A DNA stretch of 64,000 nucleotides, taken from Dermanyssus gallinae (taxonomy: Eukaryota > Arthropoda > Arachnida > Mesostigmata > Dermanyssidae). Shown piece after piece: positions 47,564 to 58,264 of the stretch (position 1 is its first letter; every line of letters begins with the position of its first letter). The DNA is taken from contig QVRM01006840.1 of NCBI GenBank assembly GCA_003439945.1, positions 12,501 to 76,500 of the forward strand, given 5' to 3'. The translations under genes and the position numbers were made by a program. Under the pieces are notes generated by a model that saw only the letters and a program-made list of their open reading frames with translations, was not told the DNA's origin and did not search any database.

Positions 47564-49217
47564 ATATATATATATTATATATTATATCTATATATATATA
47601 CATGCGCATTTCGCTCTTAGAAGACCCTAGTCTCGCTCACTGTCAGCGCAAATGAATACTGCTAGGTTTTTCATGACGTACAGAGTCGTATGGTGTACTT
47701 TGTGGTGGTATGGTGTTCGTATGGCGTATGGTAGGTAGTACGACCCCACGATACATCTTTTGATTTTTTTCTTCATCCTATTATATAAAACCCAGTTCAT
47801 ACTATTATATAAAACCCAGTTCAAAGGGAAGAGGTTTTCGACTTTGAGTCTGCTTAAAGTGTCAAGAGATGCGCTGATAAAACAGAGATTGTGTAACAGT
47901 CGTATAGCTAGTCGATTTCGTAAGAGCTAGCCGATGCCTCTGACCCGATGTTGAATACCTAGACGGCAATGCCTAGAAAACTGCGCATTTGTTGATGATT
48001 ACACACTATGGTCGTTTGCAGGCCCGACATGGTGTTTATGTGCGTCACACGCATAAACTTTCGTGCCTCCGCTACAGAGCCGCATTTCGAAGATTAGCTA
48101 TAAGGTAGACTTAGCTAATAAGTATAAATAAATATATAAGTAGGAATAGACTCTTTATTTACGCTTAATAACGTCATTTCATAGGTCGCGCATATATCAT
48201 TGACATTGAGGTAAGATTGTGGTTTAGTGTCGATTGGCTAATTAATACATGATGGCCATGCACGAGCCCGGGCCCATAGGCCCGGCATATTATTTAATTT
48301 TGGAAGCGCGCTAATTGTCGGAACCGTGACGACGAGATACAAAACAAACATTCAAACAATTGTAAACAGGTTGCGTTTTAATTCTAAATCGAGTTGTGTG
48401 GATTCTAATCCTAAGCAAATAGACACCAAGGTTTAGAAAGGAGAGGGAGAGCCCAGAGTCTCTCTTTCTAGCCACTGTTGTGGTCACTTCGGTAGGTAAT
48501 TCATCATCATCATCATCATCATCATCAGATATTTGATTAGCATGCTCTTTTCATTCTTCTGCATTTATTGACATGCTCTTTTACATGATTTTACATCATT
48601 TATTCAAGCATTGTGTTGTGGGGCATCGGCACTGTCTTAGCGGACAGCCCGGCGGCTCGAACGGCCGGGGCGAGAGAGACCGAGTCAGCAGCAGCAGCCA
48701 CTGTATCCGTCGCTTAAGGAAAGTTCGGAAACTGCGCAACAACACTGGCAAAGTCTCAAGAGGGTCGCGCTCAAAGTTCATGAGTCTGTGAAGTCGAGCG
48801 TTGCTACATCAGCGACGTCAGCACTCGTCGACAATACTTTATACCAAACGTCTGCGCGATTGAGTGGCGGCGGCGGCGGCGGATCGAAGAATGCTGCACT
48901 ATCGATGTTACCGGCTATCAGTGCAGTTCCTGAAAACGCAGCAACCGTGGTACAGCCGCCGAGGGATTGGTTTTGGCGGTCGGGAGCCCGGGGTGTTGTT
49001 GTCGGCGTCGAGCGCCGTTGGATCGACGCGCGCAGCTATCAGCGAAAGCAGAAATAACAGAATTAGCAACAGCAGAAGCAGAAGCAGCAGCAGCAACAGC
49101 AGAAGACTTTCTGTCTCGTCGGCAAGCATTGGGTTGTTGCATCCTCCGGCGGACGCCTCTGTAGGAGGCAGCAGAACAACGATCGCTGTCCGTTTGCTGG
49201 CCACAGCCGCCAGAACC
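46311..49217. other. Divergent intergenic region and BOLA2 leader, unit 2
   Basis: Counterpart of 38,828-41,726. It carries a much longer TA tract (47,468-47,602) and the in-frame BOLA2 leader starting at the ATG at 48,891. Confidence 0.5.
47468..47602. repeat. (TA)n microsatellite, expanded relative to unit 1
   Basis: About 130 bp of TA with a few TAA and TCTA interruptions, against about 37 bp at the equivalent place in unit 1 (40,080-40,116). Confidence 0.93.
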
Positions 49218-50990
49218 ATGGGCGTACCGGCAGCTCACATCGAGACGAAGCTCCGCGACAAGCTGGAGTGTACGCACGTCGAACTGACGGACCTCAGCGA
49301 CGGCTGTGGACAGAAGTTCGCCGCCATCATTGTGTCGCCACAGTTTGTCGGTAAGCCATACATACATCCATCAGCTGGACAGATGCAGTCGTCTCTGTTC
49401 GTCCTCCTATACCACCCCAGGAATCTTATCTTAAAGAATATCGATCTATGGGAAATTGTGTATCTCGTTCTTCCCCTAAATCTCATCTAAGAGAATATTG
49501 CTCTATCCAAAATAGGTATCCGGCAAGTGACGATACCGAGCGCATGCCACATGTCACCGATCAAAAGAATCTACTTGTTTTTTTTGTCGATGCAAAAAAT
49601 GCTGGACTAATTGTGATAAATACCACGCCGCGGTTGGTCCGGCGGTTCGGCCCATAGCAGAACTGGCAAAACGCTAGATCGATTGTTGTGTCGAAACACT
49701 GTGATGTAACATAAACACACTTACCCAGCCCGGGTGTTAATAGATAAATAATTTAAAAAAAAATAATCTACCTTTTCGCCAACTTCATCCCAGCGACCAA
49801 CTTACCGAGTACAACTATATTACTACCAGCTTTAAAGAGTACGACTCTATACTACCATCATTAAAGGTTTGGCAAATATCTTTCTTTTTTGATAGTAAGC
49901 TTCGTAGTCCAAAGGAGAATGCCGTAGCTGGTATGTGGAAAATATCACTTTGACAAATTCACCGCGACGCTCGTCACGCGGATGCTGTGCTATAAGTAGC
50001 TTCTTCTCAATTAATAGCTAGCATGCTGATAGTATTCTGAAGCGTACTTTCTATCTAAAAAATAGCACATTCTATAGTAAAGTATAAACTGCTCAAGATG
50101 GGTTAGTCAGTAGGTCCGTGCAGTGAGTCATGTCTTTCGCATTTTGTTGGTTTTGCAAGTCTCACACTAAGCACTGTCAGTTGCTATGTTGCATCATGCA
50201 TTTCCTAGAACTCCTAAATAAAAAAATAGCCAAATCTAGTGACTCTCGGTCTGAGTTTCACAAAAACAAAATCGTGGTGATAAGTGAATAATGTCGAGCC
50301 CCGTTGCGTGATGAAATTTTTTTTGCGTGATGCATTCCGCCTGCGCCTCGCGCCCGGAGGAGACACTAGATAGGTGCGCGGGTTCGAGCCCCGCGAGATT
50401 TGTATTTGTGGGGGCCCGTCTATGAAGCAATGCGAAAAGTAGTACTGTGGACGCTAAATCTTGGCTGGGCGTAAGCCCGAAAAGTATTTTCTAAGTGAAT
50501 AATACCGTTGAGTATTGTTTTCGCACGTGATGATGATATATATGTCCAAATAGCCGCATGCAAATGCATATAACATTGATCTATTTGGCGATTAGTTACG
50601 TTTTTCGAAGTACGTATATTGAAAACAACACATATATGACCATACCCTATAATTATAATTATGCCACATACCTTTTTATGTAACAATAAAGGCGATTTTT
50701 TGTTATGTTATATTGCGTACTACAGTGCCAATAAAGAAAGTTTAAAGCTGTATATAATATGTCAATACATGTCTCCAGGGCTAGACACGTGTAGTGCCTA
50801 ATTACGTGGAATTCTACGATTTTGAAATGCTGAACTTAGCATGAACTTTATTTGTGTTACAGGAAAGTCCCTGCTGGCGCAACAAAGACTCGTGAACGCC
50901 GCGCTGGCTGACGAACTCCAGCAAGTCCATGCCTTTACACAGAAGACGTTTACTCCCGAGGCCTGGGAAAAGGCTAATAGTAAATCGTAG
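49218..50990 (+). CDS. BOLA2: BolA-like protein 2, copy B (two exons)
   Basis: Exon 1 is 49,218-49,350 and exon 2 is 50,863-50,990, with the same phase-1 intron and identical splice sites as copy A. The 86-residue product is identical to copy A, including C30, H67 and the RLVNAALADEL helix. The locus therefore carries two complete, potentially expressed BOLA2 genes in the same orientation, each with a duplicated promoter-side region, intron SINE-2 and AATAAA signal (51,084-51,089). The upstream leader differs from copy A by amino-acid-changing substitutions and two extra codons. No frameshift or lost splice site suggests decay. If this duplication is an assembly artefact, copies A and B are one gene. 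Confidence 0.94.
49577..49748 (+). repeat. Dispersed repeat C, copy in BOLA2 intron (unit 2)
   Basis: Duplicate of 42,085-42,258 with a few base changes, for example TTGGTCCGGCGGTTCGGCCC here. Confidence 0.82.
50336..50484 (+). mobile_element. SINE-2 in BOLA2 intron (unit 2)
   Basis: Looks identical to the unit 1 copy at 42,846-42,994, so it was inherited by duplication rather than by a new insertion. Confidence 0.83.
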
Positions 50991-51083
50991 CAAATGACTG
51001 AAATTAAGTTCCACTCCACAGCTGTTTTATGCATAGATTCATGATGATTAAGAACATTTGTTGGTAAATATGCGAGTGTGGTA

Positions 51084-51089
51084 AATAAA
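51084..51089 (+). promoter_or_regulatory. BOLA2 copy B polyadenylation signal
   Basis: AATAAA in the same position as in copy A. Confidence 0.75.
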
Positions 51090-51090
51090 G

Positions 51091-52800
51091 TGTGACTGTT
51101 GTATATTTTTGGCGGCTATGTAATTGTAAACTATTCGTTTGGACATAGTTATGATCTACTAGTGCGTTCGTTATATCACTTTCTCCCTTTTATTCGTTTC
51201 ATATCTACTCGCACTGGTTAGTCGCTTACGACTAAGAGCTAAATATAAAATGTTGTCTTATGTTTGCGGCGTATTACACAACTAGTCGGTTGGTTCTATA
51301 CGCTACCTTTCATGAATTCTGTGCTCACGCTCTCACCCTCTCGAGGGTGTTTAGGGCAACCTTTGGCTCTCTGACGTTCTCACTAGCAAAAGCTGAATGA
51401 ACGATTTCGAAAAAGGGTGACATACCCTTCGAAAATGTAATATATATAGCCCCCTGATATGAAAGGGTGACATGTGTATTTAGGTATACATGCCAAGCGA
51501 ACAATAAATCAATAGCTCTCGGTTGCGCGTCGATATGTGAATCCACACGCTATGTTTGAGACTAGTAAGCATTTTTTAGCTCAACGTTCTTGAACCAATG
51601 TTCTGGTCGAAAGAAACCAAAAGTTCTTGATCGGTCTGATCTTGCAAATAACAAACAAAGCAGGACAACATATCGACGTCTCTAGCGGCGTAGGGTACCA
51701 TTTAAACTCGCTTTCAGTCCTCACGTCCAAAGCTATGGGGCTCTTAATCGCCTTATTCTCCTCAAATGATATCGTACCTCGCCAACTCAGTTGCGTAGAC
51801 ATCTTTTTATGCGGTACGCTATAAAACCCGTCAAGCCGACTACGTCATCTATATCAAGCCTTTGCACAAGGGACCTCGTTGTTTCCATAATGCTACGCAG
51901 GTAGGCGGGTTTTACTAATGGGTCTGACCAGGCACGCCATCTAAGTGCTCATGGAATTGCCCTGTAAACTGGCCCGTGTCGTATAATGGCCTTAAATATT
52001 TAACTTAAATTTAACCGCCGATAGGCAGATAACTTCGATTTATTCAAGATTTATGCTCTACGAACGTACGGGCTTTTAGCCAGACATGATCTCAAGTCCG
52101 GGCAACGACCAACGTTAAAGCGTGCTTCGAACCATAATCTGCGGCCTCTCCTGTGCAAGTTTTGCGAACATCTTGTCCGGGCAAGTTTTTCCCGGGAAGG
52201 TTATTCGATGAGGAATCGGACCAATTCGTCTGCTACGCATTAAAAGTATGGAACAGCGAGTGTAGTCGGCAGTACCGCGCGACTGAACTAAACTCCAGAA
52301 AATGCTAAGATACGCATATCATAACGTTGGCAGTCATCGTTATCTAGGCTGTCTACTTCAAGTTCCAATATCTATCCAAGTTCCATTTTCTGGAATTTCA
52401 CTAAGTTATATTTAATCTTTTAAAAATACATATATTTTAGACATCCCCGTTGCACGTGCAAACCGACTTTTGCTTGAAATAATTAATATGTATCAATTTT
52501 TCAGTCAGTTGAACATTAATTCGTTTTTATAGTTATCCCAGTTAATTTTTCAAAAAGGGCAAGGATAAATTAACATGCTGAACCGAAAAGGTATATTTTA
52601 CTCATATCCGGAGCTGTCGACTTATCGTAGACTACGAATTGGATTTCATATATAGCTGTGGTGGTTACGAACGGGGCAATGCTGCCTCGGTTCGGGGAAC
52701 TTTATAGAAATGGCTGTCCCTTCACTTGACCCCCGTAATGGTGCACACAATAGACTCAAATGTCATGTTCCCACTCTAAATGATTGATCATATTGAATAA

Positions 52801-52801
<1 letters not shown>
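51091..52801. other. 3' flank of BOLA2, unit 2
   Basis: Appears identical to 43,601-45,311. No gene seen. Confidence 0.45.
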
Positions 52802-52842
<41 letters not shown>

Positions 52843-55800
52843 TGGTACTGTAAGTGCGGTACATAACGTTGCTATGTGTCCTTCTATTAAAGCTTGTTCA
52901 ATAGAAGCGCACATGTTGGAGGTGCTAAATACAATAATGATTTCTGCATGGGTAGCATCTGCATGTCGAAGTAACTTTTCATGAGTAGAGCTTCATGTGA
53001 AAGCCGCAATGCATAGCAGACTTTTTGACCAAGTGCCTGTTTTCAGCCGTTCTTTGTGTCCCGTAGAGCGCTGGGGTCAACCGCAGCCCCATCTTATTGC
53101 CGCACTCCGCAAAACATGCGCCAAATATTACTGATTTCCTAACGTGCCCGGCTTAAATCAGTGTTTTTATATATATATTTTATATGTGAATTACGTACAT
53201 ATGTATCCACTATTAATATTAGTAGTCTACAAAGTACAGTGAGTCTACAAAGTAGGACCGACTTCTGGACTGTCTGGTCATCTGCCGATTAACGACAGAA
53301 ACAGTTGGGTCTGGTCATCTGCCGATCAACGACAGAAACAAATAAGTCTCGAACACAGCGCAACTTGTGCTGTACGTAGGTTTGCTACTGTTCTTGATAA
53401 GCGATTAAGTAGAGGAGTTCTACATGCGAAGTCCTCATCATGGATTTGAGTACGCCCCGCTTACGCGACCAGGATTTAGTCAAAAAAGTACACGTTGATT
53501 CGTTTCGTCTACCCCGGTTACTGAACCGATTTCGCACTCGCAAACGATTGCAAAGGGAAGCCATCTAGGGGATACGCCTGTCCTAAAGAGTCCTGAGTAG
53601 ACTCACCGTGCATAAGAAAGACGGATAAAGCGTAGTTTGTTCAGAAAGTAGAACGTTTATTAGCAGTTCATCAAGTGATATCGTTCCTCACACTTCGTTT
53701 TAATCCACAACAACAACCCCAGCGTGAACGGGATTGCCCGTTTATACACTGGGTACACATAGATCACGTTACCCTGCTTGCCTCGCTTCCCTGTCCTGTC
53801 TCTACGCGCGACTGTCGAGTGGTCGCTGTTACGAATGGTTGCTGTTAGGAAAGCTAAAACAAAAACAAAACATTAATGTATGCCTTCACCTCTATTCCGC
53901 TGACCGTCGCTATGGCGTGTCTTGCTTCCCATCGGTGATTTTCTCGAGTAGCGAACTTGCGCAAATAGTTCTGCTCGTCTCTGCTTTCTTTTCCGTTAAA
54001 CTCTGCATCGATGTTGGGATCGAGGTTACCACCTCTACCAACACCAACGCCAGCGTGCAGTTGGAACTGAATTTCGCCAAGAACAAAACATCGGTGGTCT
54101 GCCTACCTATTTGTTCGTCAAGCCGTCAAGAAGCTGATCTTCCCCCACTATTTATTCGACTATCCGCTCGCTACACTCAAAAGAGAGAGAAAGAGAAAGG
54201 GGAAGGGGCGTTAAGTCTACGAATCATATTCGTCATAAATCACTATATAGTCGTTTCCTACTTCTCAACTCCCTTGATGCGTATCAACTACGCTAATGCT
54301 TAATATTGTGGGTCGGACAAAACAACAACAACAGGAGCAGCAGCAAAAATAAGCAGCCTCGAATGGCCAGAAATGAGCTGTTTGGCACAGCGTTTCTTCT
54401 TAGGTGTACCGGTCGACAATGTCGGAGTGGCTCTTGCTGTCATTGGACGGACGCACCGAACGGGACTTGACTGTCTCTCTGCGGTCAATCTCCGCATTAA
54501 GATTTAGGAGAGAAGCTGACTTCGATGAAGTTCGGTCCTGCAGCAGCAGCAGTTAAGTACGAAGCTGGGCACTACAACGTCCATCGTATTAAGCAATGAA
54601 TATTGATGAATAATGATAGTATATCATAGCACTTGCGGTTTGTGAATACGACTGCACGTAGAAGCAAACATTTGTTGCATGTTGAGTTGCCTTCACGTTT
54701 TCTACAATAGGCTCCGACACACTACCTAAACAGACTTCACTAATTTGGCCCGGTTCATTAGTTCGACGACGTAACAGCTGACGCTTTACTTCGGGTTCAC
54801 GTTCAACGTGGCGACAATCTTGGCTTAATGAGCCGCTTAAACTGCAATTTTGTCGCTCTCCTTTCATCGTCTTCCCTACGACATCTATCAGTCTGCTATC
54901 AAACTGTAAAAAAATTGGTTTGGCTAAAATGTTGCACAGTTTTTCGCAAATACCGTTTCTCGAGTGAGAATATTAAATTTCAAACATGATTAATTTTGTA
55001 GTAGTAGTGGTAGTACTAGTAGTAAACGTGTAATACGAATATATCAAGCAAGTTGATAAGACTTATAACAATACTTTGTAGTAACCATCCCTTTGTTTAT
55101 ATGATAATGTGTTTAGGGTGGCCGAGATTTTGTTCTCACAGTTTTCATGTTCTATGATCTAATGAGCATAGAACGGTCGACTTGCTCTATCTTCTAGCAG
55201 TCTAGAGCTGTTGTCATTATATATATAAGGCGAAAAAATCGGCAGATGGTCAGATAATTGGGACAAGTACAGGTACAGCTGCCGAAGACATACCGACAGT
55301 GGAATAAGATTGGGCAAACGTAGTGTAGCACGGCATATCATTATAGAAAAACACTCTGTTACTACTACCACTACGACCACAACTACAAGATTTACGGCCA
55401 TTATTACAACACATCACGAAAGTAGGGCTGTTACTAGCGTTCTGCATGCACGCTTAGATTGTCAAAATCCACCCATTCGCCCAGCGCACATCGCAGTTGG
55501 GCTAGCACCTTAATCACAGTGAACTTTTTCTATATATATATATTCTTCCATTTTAATGTATGAGTGCAACAATGTGTAAAGTGGCTCGCTTAATTAGCTA
55601 CTAAATGGTATCCGAGTAGGAACTATGCCAAAAACAGAATAGCTTTGGCCGACGCCAGCGTTTGCTCTGCACCACGACCAATACAACGCGCATAGAACAC
55701 CTTCGATCGGCTTCAACGTTTCACCACGGATCTTCTGCGACGCGACAACGACCTCACTGAGTTTTCACTGGTCTCTGGCGACGGCAGCCTCGCCTCTGGC

Positions 55801-56199
55801 TGACCGATGATGGCCTCACCTCTCCGACACCTCTCGGCAAGCAGACAGGCGGCAGACTGATGCTGCGTTTTTGTGCTGACAGACATCGTCGGCCGCACCG
55901 ACGACCAGTCCATTGTTGACAGCCAGCCCCGCCGTTGTCATGTGAACTCGAGTATTAACAGTAATTCACACGTTCACACACAGCTACTACGACTTTTCAT
56001 TTCACTGCCCGATTGGCCGAGCAGAATGAGAGAGAGAGCACGATTGATGATTACCAACACCACCACCACCACCACCAACATCAGTATCGCTTTCAACAGT
56101 TCATTAGGTGGTCCCATCAACCAAAACCATTCAAATCGGGCCGCCCCTAAGTGTGGGACCACCGTGTCCGTGTACGTAGGAGGTCCAGATGTATGTATA
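52843..56199. other. Intergenic, mostly unidentified
   Basis: Contains a 32-bp tandem duplication (53,272-53,340) and a candidate LTR-like stretch (about 53,570-54,310, minus). A short CCA array lies at 56,061-56,081. No gene recognised. A 189-codon open stretch at 53,734-54,303 lacks a plausible ATG start. Confidence 0.4.
53272..53340. repeat. 32-bp tandem repeat, two copies
   Basis: GTCTGGTCATCTGCCGAT begins each copy (53,272-53,303 and 53,309-53,340). The copies differ by one base and have a 5-bp spacer. A smaller duplication of GTCTACAAAGTA precedes it near 53,225-53,254. Confidence 0.9.
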
Positions 56200-56276
56200 G
56201 GGCTACAATAAAGTTTTTTCGGTTTTGTCCGTAACGAATCGTTATAAAACCAGAACAAAAAAAAAATTGTAGACCC
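56200..56276. mobile_element. Mini hairpin element F, copy 2
   Basis: 77 bp with ends GGGCTACAA and TTGTAGACCC and interior CGGTTTTGTCCGTAACGAA. It closely matches 33,860-33,934. TATA-type sequence flanks both sides. Confidence 0.75.
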
Positions 56277-56582
56277 AATATATATACCTGCGTACATGCA
56301 TCTATGTACCATCGGCATATCTCTAGGTAAATATGGCCTGGATTACACACTCACTCACACACAAACACACATATATGTACACGTTTCTTATTCATATTGC
56401 AATGATTCGACATTACTACTACTACTACAACGAGTACTATCATGCGAGTTTTCTTCGTTGAAATTGTCCAGAAATGAATGTTACGAAGTCACCGTCGTAT
56501 CGAACCAGATCGATCCAGACTATATCCAGCCAGTTCAGCGTCTTGTTCGCGACCCGCGTCTGGCCAGCTACGGCGGCTAAAA

Positions 56583-56646
56583 ATGGCGGCGCAACGTCGC
56601 TTAATTTGTCGGGCAATACTTCTTACTTCGGTGCAACGTATGAAAG
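56583..56646 (+). CDS. Candidate first exon with presequence-like start, unproven
   Basis: ATG in good context (AAAAATGGCG) opens MAAQRRLICRAILLTSVQRM, an Arg-rich amphipathic start like a mitochondrial targeting peptide. A possible donor GTAAAG follows at 56,647. No downstream plus-strand exon was identified, and the next gene (DRAM-like) is on the other strand, so this may be a chance frame. Confidence 0.18.
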
Positions 56647-56856
56647 GTAAAGGACGAGTAAGCGTCGAGAACCGAGCTGCTGTCGACGAGTTCTACTTCT
56701 GGTATTCACGCTGGTTCGCTGTTCTGTACAACAGGTCGCAAGTTGGACGAGGTTTGTTTCAAACCGTCCGGTCGCGGTCTCGGAGTCCGTGAGATAAGGC
56801 AAGCGTCTCCTTAGGTCGCGTTTTGCTCCTGGCTTCTGGCTTCGTTAGGACCTATG

Positions 56857-57633
56857 CTACGAGATTTGCGAAGCAGCAGTAGTCTCTAACGTCGCAGCGT
56901 TTTGAGAGAAAGACGGCTGCTGTGTCTGTACCTGAACTGAATGCAGGTGTTGATGTGATGGTCGTCCTTCAGTAAACCAATTACGAAGCAGGGCGTGCTC
57001 GTCTGACAGCTGGATGTCCTTCGCCAGAGTGAAGATAAAGATGTTGATAAATGAGGCCGTTGCCCACTCGGTTACAACTGACACGGCATGAAGCGTGTAA
57101 CCACCATCGTTAGGTCCCCAATGCGGCATACTTGTTCCCCTGGGGATCGTCGAAGGGCACCAATTAGTACATATGTGTATATCGGCAACAAACATTACAA
57201 AAAACGATTAAAAGGTGTACGTGGTCGTACTTTCTACATAGGCATACACACATTGATATTGATGCGACACACTAGCGAGATGAGCAGTCGGGCAATCATC
57301 CGGCAGCTATTCCTCGAACAAACGAATCAAAATTATAGGTTTACATACAACTGCTGGAATACAGGAGGAATGCATACTAATTCAGTTACTTAGCGCATTT
57401 TTACGCATTTTTATACCGCGGATAAACGCAAAGGCGAGTTTTTGAGGCAGCTGCTTCCATTGGCAGTTTGCAGAGGAAATGCCGTCTCGGTGTTCATTGC
57501 GATGGGCTGAGAAAGCTAGAGGAAACTATGAAATAAAGATGATACACATTCACACTTCACAATTGTATTGCTCTAATAATAACAGTAGTAATAATAATAA
57601 TAATACCAATGCAGGCCTTAGGACATGCATTGG

Positions 57634-57673
<40 letters not shown>

Positions 57674-57934
57674 GGTGCATGTGTAGTGTTGCAGATGATA
57701 GTGCAAAGTGCATCTTTAACAGTGCCTGGCTTACTTGAATTGGGCTAGAGCTGCCATGCCGGTGAGGCTCGTAGTGACCATGGTGAGCGACGCAGAGGTC
57801 GCACAAAAGAAACGAAAATATCTTATGCGCGAGTTGATTATAGTATGCACCCACATGTAAGTGACCGCCATCGAAAAGGCCAACATTGCCCCTGAAATTG
57901 TCAACCGGGCGCACGCACAAAGGTAGAAACTATC

Positions 57935-57996
<62 letters not shown>

Positions 57997-58217
57997 TACG
58001 TCTAGTACAGTTGCGAAAAAGTATATTGGCAAAACGCTTGACTAGTTCTTCTGCTATATACTAAAAATTATTTCTAAAGTGAATCAAAGTCGCGACCTTG
58101 TACGATAAAATACAGATTCGTTCTTGTTCGGCATGTTCAAACTTGCAGTAGCAGAAATGCAGAATGGTTTGCCATTAGAAGCTAATATATATGTATATGA
58201 ATAAGAATACATTTGAT

Positions 58218-58264
<47 letters not shown>

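Larger units (their letters stand above)
45356..52842. repeat. Tandem duplication, unit 2
   Basis: Second copy, starting TTGTGTAAGCATTATTC after the (TA)n junction and ending in the (TA)n at 52,802-52,841. The left part (to about 49,890) carries SNPs and indels against unit 1, for example a 41-bp deletion near 47,063 and a 17-bp insertion near 48,250. I saw no difference from about 49,890 to 52,800. Confidence 0.97.

Noticed and set aside
53734..54303. 189-codon open stretch on the plus strand
   Set aside because: No ATG until close to the end, no domain, and Cys/Ser-rich text typical of a chance frame. It may overlap an LTR-like sequence on the other strand.
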